DNA of 51,648 nt from JAGPHI01 sp036641735. Lineage in GTDB: Bacteria; Bacillota; Clostridia; Oscillospirales; Ruminococcaceae. The stretch lies in contig JAVWEG010000006.1 of NCBI GenBank assembly GCA_036641735.1, positions 1-51,648 of the forward strand, in the 5' to 3' direction. Of this stretch, positions 1 through 7,957 are shown piece after piece. Each line of letters starts with the position of its first letter. Position 1 is the first letter of the stretch. The notes beneath the pieces were generated by a model, which saw nothing but the letters and a program-made list of their open reading frames with translations, was not told where the DNA came from and made no database searches. The translations under genes and the position numbers were made by a program.

Positions 1-26
1 TGAGCCAGGATCAAACTCTTTATTAA
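1..26 (-). rRNA. 16S ribosomal RNA, extreme 5' end (partial)
   Basis: The first 19 bases are the reverse complement of the near-universal 16S 5' segment AGAGTTTGATCCTGGCTCA (the 27F primer region). Only the first two dozen or so nucleotides of the gene are inside the window; the rest lies beyond the left edge, transcribed leftward. The mature 5' end is estimated from the usual distance to this motif, so it may be off by a few bases. Confidence 0.93.
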
Positions 27-218
27 ATGGTATATAAACCAGTTTAATAACTGAATTTAAATCTTAACGCTCAAAACGCAATCGCTTGCGTCCTGTCATT
101 ACTTCTTTGAGACTTTTTTAAAGTGTGCCTCTCACTTCTTAAGGGTCCGTTTAAGCTTCTTCTATATTGTTTAATTTTCAAGGTCCTGTGCTGCTTGCCT
201 CACTTGAGGTGCCTGATT
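27..218 (-). other. 16S rRNA leader region
   Basis: This gene-free stretch lies between the rRNA promoters and the 16S 5' end. On the minus strand it carries short inverted repeats such as CCTC/GAGG near 193-211 and a segment resembling the usual Bacillota rRNA leader (CTTGAAAATTAAACAA, about 168-183). It would contain the RNase III and antitermination signals of the pre-rRNA, but I could not assign those sites individually. No coding region is seen here. Confidence 0.6.
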
Positions 219-248
219 ATTTTACCATACTCAAGGCTCGTTTGTCAA
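219..248 (-). promoter_or_regulatory. rRNA promoter, proximal (P2)
   Basis: On the minus strand TTGACA (243-248) is followed, after an 18-base spacer, by TAAAAT (219-224). It lies about 190 bases upstream of the 16S start, in tandem with a second promoter further out, as is normal for rRNA operons. Confidence 0.7.
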
Positions 249-324
249 GTCTTTTTTTAATTTAATTTTCAGGAATTTGTTCTCGTGCGAGTTGTTCAGC
301 GTCGCCGTCTTGTGCGGCTTAGTT

Positions 325-353
325 ATAATACCACAGTAGGAATACCAAGTCAA
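325..353 (-). promoter_or_regulatory. rRNA promoter, distal (P1)
   Basis: On the minus strand TTGACT (348-353), a 17-base spacer and TATTAT (325-330) make a strong sigma-A promoter reading toward the 16S gene. It starts only about 70 bases after the sigF stop codon. Confidence 0.72.
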
Positions 354-366
354 CACTTTTTTAAAA

Positions 367-402
367 CTTTTTGTAGTTTTTTGTAATTTAAAATACAAAA
401 AG
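367..402 (-). terminator. weak hairpin downstream of sigF
   Basis: Nine-base arms CTTTTTGTA and TACAAAAAG flank an AT-rich loop just after the sigF stop and before the rRNA promoter. The stem is AT-rich and the following T-run is broken up by other bases, so termination here is plausible but weak. No better terminator separates sigF from the rRNA operon. Confidence 0.35.
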
Positions 403-425
403 CTGTAGGTTCGTTATTTATTGGA

Positions 426-1097
426 TTACTCTGCTAAAGAATGTCTCAGCTTATCCAGAAGCTTGCGCTCTTTGCGTGATATTTGCACTTGAGTTGTACC
501 TAATATACGTGCAGTTTCGCTCTGTGTTTTATTATTAAAGAAGCGCAGATATATAAGCTGCCTGTCTTTTGGTGCAAGTGCAGACAAAACCGTTCGCAAA
601 CTAATTAGGTCTGCCAATGTTTCTTCGCAGCTTTCTTGTGGGATATCAAACTCTCTGTTTCCATCTTCATCTGATACAGGTGTAAGCGATAGCGCAGGCA
701 TTGATGCACTGATAGCATCAGCTACTTGTTCCAATGAAACAGATAGCTTATCTGCGATATAAGATATTGTCGGCTCCGTCCCATTCATTTTAAGATATTT
801 CTCGCGTAAATAAGTTACCTTTAATCCCAGCTCCTTAATCGACCTACTTACCTTAACAGTACCGCCATCTCGAAAAAGCTTTTTTATCTCTCCCAATATC
901 ACAGGTACAGCATAAGTGGAAAAGCATAATCCTCTGCCCTCATCAAATCCATCGTATGCTTTTACAATTCCCATACAGCCTGCTGAAAACAAATCATCAT
1001 ATTCAATACCTCTTCCTCTAAAGCGAGTGGCACAAGAGTGTACGAGTCCTAAATTTTTTTCGATAAATTCGCTGCGCGGTCCAAGAGTGACAGGCAT
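426..1097 (-). CDS. sigF: RNA polymerase sigma factor SigF (sporulation, forespore)
   Basis: This 223-residue sigma-70 family protein is the first forespore-specific sigma factor in endospore formers. Region 2 is clear (residues about 30-85, including the GLCFSTYAVPVILGEIKKLFRD segment for core and -10 recognition). Region 3 follows, and region 4 (about 160-220) ends in a helix-turn-helix with NNKTQSETARILGTTQ. SigF and SigG are close paralogues; the gene's position as the last gene of a spoIIAA-spoIIAB-sigma operon identifies it as SigF. The start has an AGGAGG ribosome site eight bases upstream. SpoIIAB, encoded 11 bases upstream, would hold it inactive until SpoIIAA is dephosphorylated. 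Confidence 0.93.
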   Translation of the reverse strand: MPVTLGPRSEFIEKNLGLVHSCATRFRGRGIEYDDLFSAGCMGIVKAYDGFDEGRGLCFSTYAVPVILGEIKKLFRDGGTVKVSRSIKELGLKVTYLREKYLKMNGTEPTISYIADKLSVSLEQVADAISASMPALSLTPVSDEDGNREFDIPQESCEETLADLISLRTVLSALAPKDRQLIYLRFFNNKTQSETARILGTTQVQISRKERKLLDKLRHSLAE

Positions 1098-1108
1098 ATA
1101 TTTACCTC

Positions 1109-1534
1109 CTAATTATTTATGTATTTAGTCAGTGTCACTCTTGTCCCCTTATTTAGTTTACTGTAAACCGTTACTTTATCCATAAAGCTCTCCATTACGG
1201 CAAACCCAAGCCCTGCTCGTTCATCGCCTCCCGTAGTGAAAAGCGGCTCGCGTGCCTTATTAATATCCTCAATACCAACACCCTTATCGGCTATAGTAAT
1301 AGTAAGACGTTCACTACCATATACAGCTATGCGTAATGTTATGTCTCCAAGCCTGTCCGGGTATGCGTGAACTATTGCATTGGTTACCGCCTCCGACACA
1401 GCAGTTTTAATATCCGCAAGCTGTTCTACCGTAGGATCGAGCGATGCTACCAGCGCCGACACCGCCCCACGTGCAAATCCTTCGTTAATGCTTTTGCTTT
1501 TAAACGTAATCTTTACAATATTATCAGCCTTCAT
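1109..1534 (-). CDS. spoIIAB: anti-sigma F factor / serine kinase SpoIIAB
   Basis: This 141-residue GHKL-family ATPase binds and inhibits SigF and phosphorylates SpoIIAA. The ATP-binding boxes are all present: N-box EAVTNAIVHAYPD (48-60), G1 box DKGVGIED (83-90) and G2 box GLGFAVMESF (108-117). The length matches the family (about 140-150 residues). The start overlaps the spoIIAA stop codon in an ATGA arrangement, which implies translational coupling and helps set the partner ratio of the SpoIIAA/SpoIIAB switch. Confidence 0.95.
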   Translation of the reverse strand: MKADNIVKITFKSKSINEGFARGAVSALVASLDPTVEQLADIKTAVSEAVTNAIVHAYPDRLGDITLRIAVYGSERLTITIADKGVGIEDINKAREPLFTTGGDERAGLGFAVMESFMDKVTVYSKLNKGTRVTLTKYINN

Positions 1535-1845
1535 TTTTTATTCTCCTCGTATTCACATTTGATACCTGCAAGATTTAACAGTTTATGCACGTGCATTGGC
1601 ACTCCCTGTACAATAAGTTTGCCTCCTAAAATGGAAATAAGCTTGTGTCTACCCAAAATAAGCCCTACTCCAGAAGAATCCATAAATGTAACGCCATTAA
1701 AATCCATAATAAGAATGTCCGGTGTAGCTATTTGTACAGCCGAATCTATTTTAGAGCGCAAAAGCCCTGCCGAATGATGGTCTATCTCTCCTGCAAGATA
1801 CGCCGACAGCACATTGTCTCCATGCTCGAGGCGCAAATTAGTCAT
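1531..1845 (-). CDS. spoIIAA: anti-sigma F factor antagonist SpoIIAA
   Basis: This 104-residue STAS-domain protein, when unphosphorylated, pulls SpoIIAB off SigF. The phosphoacceptor region FMDSSGVGLILGR (54-66) contains the serine used by the family (Ser58 by B. subtilis numbering, here Ser57/58). It is the first gene of the operon, with AAGGAG upstream of its ATG. I looked for the SigH-type promoter expected for spoIIA operons in the 90 bases between this gene and folC and could not find a convincing one; a terminator hairpin fills most of that gap, so the promoter may be weak or non-canonical. Confidence 0.95.
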   Translation of the reverse strand: MTNLRLEHGDNVLSAYLAGEIDHHSAGLLRSKIDSAVQIATPDILIMDFNGVTFMDSSGVGLILGRHKLISILGGKLIVQGVPMHVHKLLNLAGIKCEYEENKK

Positions 1846-1870
1846 ATAAAAATCTCCTTAGCATAAAATA

Positions 1871-1911
1871 AAAGCATACCGCCTATGTATAAATCATAAG
1901 CGGTATGCTTT
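1871..1911 (-). terminator. rho-independent terminator of valS-folC
   Basis: Perfect 12-base arms AAAGCATACCGC and GCGGTATGCTTT are followed on the minus strand by TTTTATTTTA. It separates folC from the spoIIA operon. Confidence 0.8.
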
Positions 1912-1935
1912 AAATATTTTGTTATATTATGTTGC

Positions 1936-3195
1936 TCATATTAAATATTTGCGAGCTTCGGCAGCAAGATACAAGCTGCCACATATGCAAACCCCACTGT
2001 GTTTGTCACCTTGTGCGATTTTTAGCGCCGTTTGAACATCGCTGCAAGGCTCTACGCGCAAAAAGTGCTTTTCAGCCAATACAGCCAAATCTTCGGCGCT
2101 CATCGCGCGCGGATTGTCGGGTGTAACGGTTATCACTCTAGCAAAGCACGGCTCCAGCGCCTTTAACATTTCTTCCGGATTTTTTTCTTTTAATATTCCC
2201 ATTATGGCAGTAAGCCCTGTAGCTTTACTTCGCAACAATTCCGCTTCAAGCGCTCTTGCTCCGTCAGGATTATGTGCACCATCTAAAATTACAAGAGGTG
2301 AGTAGCTGATTACTTCTATACGTGCAGGGAATTTGGCTTTTGCAATGCCGTCAATAATATTTTCATCACTGATATTATATCCCATACGCCATAACGCAAG
2401 CGCCGCCTCTACCACTACAGCCGCGTTATAAGCCTGATGTATTCCCGGTAAGGGTATTGTTAAATCATATCCACCGTAATTTGCCCTGTTTTCAAAAGGA
2501 GCATTTTTATATAAATAAATATCCTCAATTTCCGGCACTAACAAATTACTACTTGCTTTTTTAGCCGATGCTTCAATGACACTTAATGCCTCTTGCGGCT
2601 CGGCAGGATAAGCAATTACTTCACATTTATTTTTAATAATTCCGCATTTTTCAGTTGCGATTTTATTCAAAGTATCTCCAAGCAGCTCGGTATGATCCAT
2701 ACCTATACACATTATCAGCGCAAGTAAAGTATTTTCTATTGCATTGGTGGCATCCAGTCGCCCACCAAGCCCTACCTCCATACACACAAGGTCACATTTA
2801 TGACGTGCAAAAAACACAAGAGCTGCCGCAGTTACCGCCTCAAACTCTATTATTTTAAATTGCCCATCAAGCTTGTCTGCCGCGTTCTTTACTAATGTAA
2901 GAACCTCGGCAAGCTCGCTCTCAGTTATCATTTCTCCGTTTATTTGAAAACGTTCGCAAAAGCACAGAACATACGGGCTGATATTAGTGCCTACTGTAAA
3001 TCCCGCTTCCTTTAATATAGATGAAAGCATAATAGTGGCACTGCCTTTGCCATTAGTACCTGCAATATGAATAAATTTAAGGCTTTTTTCCGGATTGCCA
3101 AGCTTAAACAAAAGAGCTTTTATTGCATTTAAATTAGCTTCGCTCGATATACGTCCAAGTGAATGTACCCAATTAAGACTTTGTGTATAATTCAT
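1936..3195 (-). CDS. folC: bifunctional folylpolyglutamate synthase / dihydrofolate synthase
   Basis: This 419-residue Mur-ligase-family enzyme adds glutamate to dihydropteroate and to folates using ATP, so that folates are retained in the cell. The P-loop GTNGKGS is at residues 46-52, the family stretch EVGLGGRLDATN lies near 140-152, and the C-terminal Mur ligase domain includes LDGAHNPDGARALE. The length is normal (420-440). An AAGGAG ribosome site precedes the ATG. It lies nine bases after valS, so the two are co-transcribed under the valS T-box; valS-folC is a common pair in Bacillota. Confidence 0.93.
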   Translation of the reverse strand: MNYTQSLNWVHSLGRISSEANLNAIKALLFKLGNPEKSLKFIHIAGTNGKGSATIMLSSILKEAGFTVGTNISPYVLCFCERFQINGEMITESELAEVLTLVKNAADKLDGQFKIIEFEAVTAAALVFFARHKCDLVCMEVGLGGRLDATNAIENTLLALIMCIGMDHTELLGDTLNKIATEKCGIIKNKCEVIAYPAEPQEALSVIEASAKKASSNLLVPEIEDIYLYKNAPFENRANYGGYDLTIPLPGIHQAYNAAVVVEAALALWRMGYNISDENIIDGIAKAKFPARIEVISYSPLVILDGAHNPDGARALEAELLRSKATGLTAIMGILKEKNPEEMLKALEPCFARVITVTPDNPRAMSAEDLAVLAEKHFLRVEPCSDVQTALKIAQGDKHSGVCICGSLYLAAEARKYLI

Positions 3196-3204
3196 ATAAT
3201 CTCC

Positions 3205-5826
3205 TTAAAGCGCACTCAAAGATGCTTTAATATTGGTTTGCTTATCTGTTGCCGCCTCTAATTTCGCTTTGATATCATCCACTACTTTTATTGGTGCTTT
3301 GGCTAAAAAGCCCTCATTACCAAGTTTTGCCGTAAGCATTGCAATATCTTTTTCGCAAGCGGCAAGCTCTTTATTTAAACGAGCTGTTTCTTTATCTTTA
3401 TCTACAAGCTCCTGCATAGGTATAAACGCACGTGCAGAATGTGTAATTACCTGCACCATTCCGCTTGCATCATCACTATATTTTTCAGTAAATGTAATAT
3501 CAGTGGCAAATGCAAATTTTTCAAGATAGCTTTCTCCGTTTTTAAATGCTGCCGAGTCCTTTGTTTCTATAATAATAGAATTGCGCTTTGTGGGATGCAC
3601 ATTCATATCTGCACGTATTACGCGCACGGCCTTTATCAAGTCCATTACCTTTTGAAAATCTGCTTCTTCGTCATCATAGCTCATTTCTTCGCGATATATA
3701 GGCCATTCCTGTATCATAATAGTTTTAGAATTTTGCGGAAGAGCAAGATAAATTTCCTCGGTAATAAATGGCATAAACGGGTGTAAAAGCTTTAGGCTTT
3801 GTGTTAATACATATAAAAGCACCTGTCTTACATCATCTGCCTCTACTTTATTGTCTGAATAAAGGCGCAGTTTTGCTATTTCAATATACCAATCGCAAAA
3901 TTCTTCCCAAATAAAATCCTGTACCTTTTGTGCAGCTAATCCGAGATCATATTTTTCAAGATTATCAGTTACTTCTTTTACAAGGTTATTAAGCTTTGTC
4001 AATATCCATTTATCGGACAAATCTAATGCAGACGGTGTACTCACATCAAAATCTTGCGGTAAGTTCATCATTACAAAGCGAGCCGCATTCCATAATTTAT
4101 TGGCAAAATTACGGCTGGCAAGCACCTTTTCATCTGAAAAACGTGTATCGTTGCCCGGAGTAGAGCCAAGCACAAGAGTTAAGCGCAAAGCATCGGCACC
4201 GTATTTATCTATTATTTCAAGTGGATCTATTCCATTGCCAAGCGATTTTGACATTTTACGTCCCTGACTGTCACGCACAAGCCCGTGTATAAGCACCGTA
4301 TCAAACGGCGCCTTTCCTGTGTATTCGAGTCCCGAAAAAATCATTCGGCTTACCCAAAACGTAATAATATCGTATCCTGTTACAAGCGTATTAGTGGGAT
4401 AAAAATATTTAAAGTCCTCTGCATCAGCATCAGGCCAGCCCAATGTGGAAAATGGCCACAATGCAGACGAAAACCAAGTATCCAAAGTGTCTTCGTCTTG
4501 GCGCAGCACACCACCGCAATCAGGGCAAACGTCTATTTTAGTGGCAGATACGTGTATTTTTCCGCATTTGTCACAATAATATGCAGGTATGCGATGTCCC
4601 CACCATAATTGGCGAGAAATACACCAGTCGCGCGTATTTTCCATCCAGTGAAAATAATTTTTATCAAAACGCTCAGGTACAAATTTAATAGATCCGTCAC
4701 GCACTGCATCTATAGCAGGCTGTGCCAGCGGCACCATCTTTACAAACCATTGCAAGCTTGCCATCGGCTCTATGGTAGTGCCGCAGCGATAACAAGTGCC
4801 TACATTATGTGCGTGCGGCTCAATCTTTGCTAAATATCCGCCCGCTTTGAGGTCTTCCACCATAATTTTTCGTGCTTCATATCTATCAAGTCCTGAATAT
4901 TTACCATATCCATCTGCAATATGTGCATCATCTGTAAGCACCTTTACAATAGGAAGGTTATGTCTTGTACCTACTTCAAAATCGTTAGGATCGTGCGCAG
5001 GAGTAATTTTCACTACACCTGTACCAAATGCCATATCTACATAATCGTCGGTCACTATTGGTATTTCTTTATTCAGTAAAGGTAAAATAACACTCTTTCC
5101 GTGCAGATGTTTATAACGCTCGTCTTTAGGATTTACCGCTATCGCTGTATCGCCAAGCATAGTTTCAGGACGTGTAGTAGCAAGCTCCACATACTCATCC
5201 GATCCTACTACCTTGTACTTGAGATGCCAAAAAAAGCTGTCTTGCTCTTCATATTCCACCTCTGCATCTGAAATAGATGTACGGCAGTGCGGACACCAGT
5301 TAATAATACGTTCTCCGCGATATATTAAGCCCTTGTCGTACAAACGTGTAAATACATTAAGCACTGCATCAGAGCAGCCTTCATCAAGGGTAAATCGCTC
5401 ACGCTGCCAATCGCACGAGCAGCCCAGCTTTTTTAGCTGCTCCACAATACGTCCGCCATATTGCTTTTTCCATAGCCAGGCACGATCTAAAAATTTATCT
5501 CTGCCAAGATCTGCTTTAGACAGTCCCTCTGTTTTCATTTCATTCACTATTTTAGCTTCTGTGGCAATTGACGCGTGGTCTGTGCCGGGCACCCACAATG
5601 CCGCATACCCTTGCATACGTTTAAAGCGAATTATTATATCCTGCCAGGTTTCGTCCATAGCGTGTCCCATATGCAGTTGTCCTGTAATATTTGGCGGTGG
5701 CATTACTATAGTAAATGGCTTTTTGCGCGCATCGCGCTCGGTATGAAAATATCCGCCTTCCTGCCAAGCCGCATATAGCTCATCTTCCACTGCTTTTGGA
5801 TTATATACTTTCTCAAGCTCTTTCAT
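3205..5826 (-). CDS. valS: valyl-tRNA synthetase
   Basis: This 873-residue class I aminoacyl-tRNA synthetase charges tRNA-Val. The HIGH signature is HMGH (52-55) within PNITGQLHMGHAM, and KMSKS is intact near residue 523 (RKMSKSLGNG). The editing domain lies between them (TTRPETMLGDTA). Two cysteine clusters (CYRCG, and CDKCG followed by CPDCGG) suggest zinc-ribbon insertions, as in many bacterial ValS. The C-terminal 65 residues form the usual tRNA-binding coiled coil. The start follows AGGAGG and a T-box leader, which ties expression to uncharged tRNA-Val. Confidence 0.97.
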   Translation of the reverse strand: MKELEKVYNPKAVEDELYAAWQEGGYFHTERDARKKPFTIVMPPPNITGQLHMGHAMDETWQDIIIRFKRMQGYAALWVPGTDHASIATEAKIVNEMKTEGLSKADLGRDKFLDRAWLWKKQYGGRIVEQLKKLGCSCDWQRERFTLDEGCSDAVLNVFTRLYDKGLIYRGERIINWCPHCRTSISDAEVEYEEQDSFFWHLKYKVVGSDEYVELATTRPETMLGDTAIAVNPKDERYKHLHGKSVILPLLNKEIPIVTDDYVDMAFGTGVVKITPAHDPNDFEVGTRHNLPIVKVLTDDAHIADGYGKYSGLDRYEARKIMVEDLKAGGYLAKIEPHAHNVGTCYRCGTTIEPMASLQWFVKMVPLAQPAIDAVRDGSIKFVPERFDKNYFHWMENTRDWCISRQLWWGHRIPAYYCDKCGKIHVSATKIDVCPDCGGVLRQDEDTLDTWFSSALWPFSTLGWPDADAEDFKYFYPTNTLVTGYDIITFWVSRMIFSGLEYTGKAPFDTVLIHGLVRDSQGRKMSKSLGNGIDPLEIIDKYGADALRLTLVLGSTPGNDTRFSDEKVLASRNFANKLWNAARFVMMNLPQDFDVSTPSALDLSDKWILTKLNNLVKEVTDNLEKYDLGLAAQKVQDFIWEEFCDWYIEIAKLRLYSDNKVEADDVRQVLLYVLTQSLKLLHPFMPFITEEIYLALPQNSKTIMIQEWPIYREEMSYDDEEADFQKVMDLIKAVRVIRADMNVHPTKRNSIIIETKDSAAFKNGESYLEKFAFATDITFTEKYSDDASGMVQVITHSARAFIPMQELVDKDKETARLNKELAACEKDIAMLTAKLGNEGFLAKAPIKVVDDIKAKLEAATDKQTNIKASLSAL

Positions 5827-5848
5827 AATATCCTCCTAAAAAAATAAA

Positions 5849-6075
5849 GTCCCATACGTAAATACGTATGGGACGGAATTACCGCGGTACCACCCAAATT
5901 GCCACGCTATAATTGCGTGTGCCAACTTTTGCTCTCTTAACGCGAGATAACGCAGACGGCTACATTAACATTTTTCACCGCCTATGCTCCAAAGCGACAA
6001 TGCAAAACATCTTTTGCCCGTTCTCACCTTCTCGGGTTCTCTTTAAAAAGAAACTGTTTTACAAATTCTTTATCA
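5849..6075 (-). promoter_or_regulatory. T-box leader of valS
   Basis: On the minus strand the conserved T-box TGGGTGGTACCGCG (about 5882-5895) is followed by a terminator with perfect arms GTCCCATACGTA / TACGTATGGGAC (5849-5874) and a T-rich run just before valS. Upstream, the distal stem I motif AGAGAACCCG...GGTGAGAACGGG is visible at about 6017-6042. A GTC triplet at 5996-5998, on the 3' side of stem I, is the best candidate specifier codon (Val). The T-box and terminator are certain; the specifier position is an inference from the usual geometry. Confidence 0.92.
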
Positions 6076-6112
6076 TTGCATTTTATTATAATTGTATCTT
6101 TATTGTCTTTTA

Positions 6113-6457
6113 TTAAAGGGCTTTACGCATAAAAGGCATATCTATTTCATTGCCTGCTTTATCTGCCCAAGCTACAAGTGCATTGGTAGTAGTGCGTACT
6201 ACCTTTACATCTTCTTTTATAACCTTCACGTCTTTTTCCACGTGCTTTAAGCGTTTGTCTATCTCATCAACCTTTGCTTCAAGTCCGTCAAAGCGTGTTT
6301 CAAGTCCGTCAAAGCGTGCTTCAAGCCCGTCTAATCTTGTTTCCACCTTGTCTAGTCTTGTTTCAATGCTTGTTAATCTTGTATCTATAACTGTTAACTT
6401 ATCATTAATAGGGCTTATCATATTTTGCATTGCCGATAATATTTCTGTATCTGTCAC
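6113..6457 (-). CDS. coiled-coil heptad-repeat protein, unknown function
   Basis: This 114-residue protein starts with GTG behind AGGAG. From about residue 20 to 85 it is a continuous heptad-repeat coiled coil with units such as LETRFDG, LEARFDG and LDKVETR. It ends in a short conserved-looking tail (ALVAWADKAGNEIDMPF). There is no signal peptide or membrane helix. The repeats are also visible in the DNA as 21-base units around 6285-6350, so unit number may vary between strains. Proteins of this kind are frequent in Bacillota, often near mobile or regulatory genes, but I know of no assigned role. It is a stand-alone gene between pfkA and the valS leader. Confidence 0.8.
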   Translation of the reverse strand: MTDTEILSAMQNMISPINDKLTVIDTRLTSIETRLDKVETRLDGLEARFDGLETRFDGLEAKVDEIDKRLKHVEKDVKVIKEDVKVVRTTTNALVAWADKAGNEIDMPFMRKAL

Positions 6458-6559
6458 TAAATATCATCTCCTGTCTTATTAAGTGTAATGTTCTTATTAT
6501 ATATTATTATAATGGAATTTGCAATTGCAAAAATGCCCAAAACATTAAAACTTTATTGT

Positions 6560-7636
6560 CTATCCCAAAGATACTCCCATACGCCTTGCTACAGTAAGCA
6601 TATCACAGCTCTCAGGTACTAAGCGAGACTTGCCTGCCACTTCGCTAAGTGCATTTTCTGTTACTATATTATTGTGCATCGCCACAGCCACACCGTAATG
6701 CTCTGCCTCTACAAGCTTTGCCGCATATGTGCCAAATTGAGTGGCAAGCACTCTGTCATAAGCAGAAGGACTGCCGCCGCGCTGCATATGCCCGGGCACA
6801 CATACTCTCGTTTCAAATCCTGTAATCTCCTCTATTTGGCGCGCAATACGGTTAGTAGCCGTCACTTCTCCGTTTGCCGCCCTCATTGCAGCACGCGCTT
6901 TTTTCTTCATCGCCGCTTCCTCAATATCATACACGCCCTCCGCTACTGCCAATATCGAAAAGGTCTTCCCTTTTTGCGAACGCTCATTTATTGCTTTACA
7001 TACTGTATCAATATTGTAAGGCAGCTCCGGAATTAATATAATATCCGCCCCGCCTGCAATACCTGAATACAATGTAAGCCAGCCTGCTTTATTACCCATT
7101 ATTTCTATCACCATTACGCGGCGATGGCTAGATGCCGTAGTATGAATACGGTCTATTACTTCTGTGGCAATATCCACCGCCGTATGAAAGCCAAAGCTTA
7201 CATCTGTACCATAAATATCATTGTCTATAGTTTTAGGCAATGCAATAATATTAAGTCCCTCTTCGCTTAACAAATTGGCTGTTTTGTGAGTACCGTTGCC
7301 GCCAAGACATAATAAGCAGTCCAGCTTCATATTTGCATAATTCTTTTTCATAGCAGACACCTTGTCCACTTTGTCGTCCTCTACTACTGTCATCATCTTA
7401 AATGGTGTGCGTTTAGTGCCAAGTATTGTGCCGCCAACTGTAAGAATACCGGAAAACTCCTGTGGCTGCATTTCTCGCCAATCGCCCTTAATAAGCCCTG
7501 CATAACCATTGGTTACGCCTACAATCTCCACACTATCGCCAAAACGTTGATACAACGCTTTAGCCGCTCCTCGAATAGTCGCATTAAGCCCCGGACAATC
7601 TCCACCCGAAGTAAGGATACCTACGCGTTTTTTCAT
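6560..7636 (-). CDS. pfkA: 6-phosphofructokinase (group III / mixed-substrate type)
   Basis: This 358-residue enzyme phosphorylates fructose 6-phosphate in glycolysis. I chose the ATG at 7636 because GGAGGTG lies five bases upstream; an in-frame ATG at 7663 has no ribosome site. The glycine loop is GGDCPGLNA near the N-terminus. The donor-site motif is GGNGT, where E. coli PfkA has GGDGS, and the catalytic motif is PKTIDNDI. By the usual residue rules Gly at position 104 points to ATP and Lys at position 124 to the PPi/mixed branch, so this is the mixed subfamily rather than a classical PfkA. The metal-site Asp103 is replaced by Asn. The true phosphoryl donor cannot be settled from sequence. 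Confidence 0.9.
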   Translation of the reverse strand: MKKRVGILTSGGDCPGLNATIRGAAKALYQRFGDSVEIVGVTNGYAGLIKGDWREMQPQEFSGILTVGGTILGTKRTPFKMMTVVEDDKVDKVSAMKKNYANMKLDCLLCLGGNGTHKTANLLSEEGLNIIALPKTIDNDIYGTDVSFGFHTAVDIATEVIDRIHTTASSHRRVMVIEIMGNKAGWLTLYSGIAGGADIILIPELPYNIDTVCKAINERSQKGKTFSILAVAEGVYDIEEAAMKKKARAAMRAANGEVTATNRIARQIEEITGFETRVCVPGHMQRGGSPSAYDRVLATQFGTYAAKLVEAEHYGVAVAMHNNIVTENALSEVAGKSRLVPESCDMLTVARRMGVSLG

Positions 7637-7677
7637 CTTAGCACCTCCATATTTAATAGACATATATATGTATTAAG

Positions 7678-7704
7678 AGTATAACCACAAAAGCAATTTG
7701 TCAA
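7678..7704 (-). promoter_or_regulatory. putative pfkA promoter
   Basis: On the minus strand TTGACA (7699-7704) is followed, after only 15 bases, by TATACT (7678-7683). The hexamers are good but the spacing is short, so the promoter may be weak or activated. It lies back to back with the tRNA promoter. Confidence 0.5.
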
Positions 7705-7730
7705 GGGGTTTATAAAAAGGCAAAAAAGTG

Positions 7731-7759
7731 TTGACACTTACAATCTTATTCGCTATAAT
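7731..7759 (+). promoter_or_regulatory. promoter of the tRNA-Gln/tRNA-Pro unit
   Basis: TTGACA (7731-7736), a 17-base spacer and TATAAT (7754-7759) form a consensus sigma-A promoter ending ten bases before the tRNA-Gln gene, as is typical for stable RNA genes. Confidence 0.88.
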
Positions 7760-7769
7760 AATTAAGCAC

Positions 7770-7843
7770 TGCGGAATTGTGTAATGGTAGCACGACAGAC
7801 TCTGACTCTGTTTGTGAGGGTTCGAATCCTTCTTCCGCAACCA
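7770..7843 (+). tRNA. tRNA-Gln (anticodon CUG)
   Basis: A full cloverleaf can be drawn: acceptor TGCGGAA pairs with TTCCGCA, the anticodon stem is ACAGA/TCTGT with loop CTCTGAC giving anticodon CTG, and the T arm is AGGGT-TCGAATC-CTTCT (with wobble pairing). Discriminator A and an encoded CCA end the gene. It reads CAG. Many AT-rich Bacillota manage with only the UUG isoacceptor, so another tRNA-Gln is expected elsewhere. Confidence 0.95.
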
Positions 7844-7875
7844 AACGGCAGCAATAGCTTTGTTGCCGTTTTTAC
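7844..7875 (+). terminator. hairpin between the two tRNAs
   Basis: Arms AACGGCAGCAA and TTGTTGCCGTT (one G-U) are followed by a short T-run (TTTTT). It could act as a partial terminator setting the Gln:Pro ratio, or simply as a processing signal between the two tRNAs. Confidence 0.6.
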
Positions 7876-7877
7876 TT

Positions 7878-7953
7878 CGGGGTATAGCGCAGATGGTAGC
7901 GCGCTTGGTTCGGGACCAAGAGGCCGGGCGTTCAAATCGCCCTACTCCGACCA
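7878..7953 (+). tRNA. tRNA-Pro (anticodon CGG)
   Basis: Acceptor CGGGGTA pairs with TACTCCG (one G-U). The anticodon stem CTTGG/CCAAG encloses TTCGGGA, giving anticodon CGG, which reads CCG. The T arm GGGCG-TTCAAAT-CGCCC is perfect, and CCA is encoded. Like the tRNA-Gln before it, it is a C34 isoacceptor restricted to a G-ending codon. Confidence 0.95.
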
Positions 7954-7957
7954 CGCA

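Noticed and set aside
1846..1935. A SigH-type promoter for the spoIIA operon
   Set aside because: Expected on biological grounds, but no AGGA-type -35 with a GAAT-type -10 at the right spacing is visible in the gap.
7673..7954. A 93-codon minus-strand frame over the tRNA genes
   Set aside because: It is antisense to both tRNAs and starts inside tRNA-Pro. Its conserved-looking N-terminus is the translated complement of a tRNA, a common false gene.
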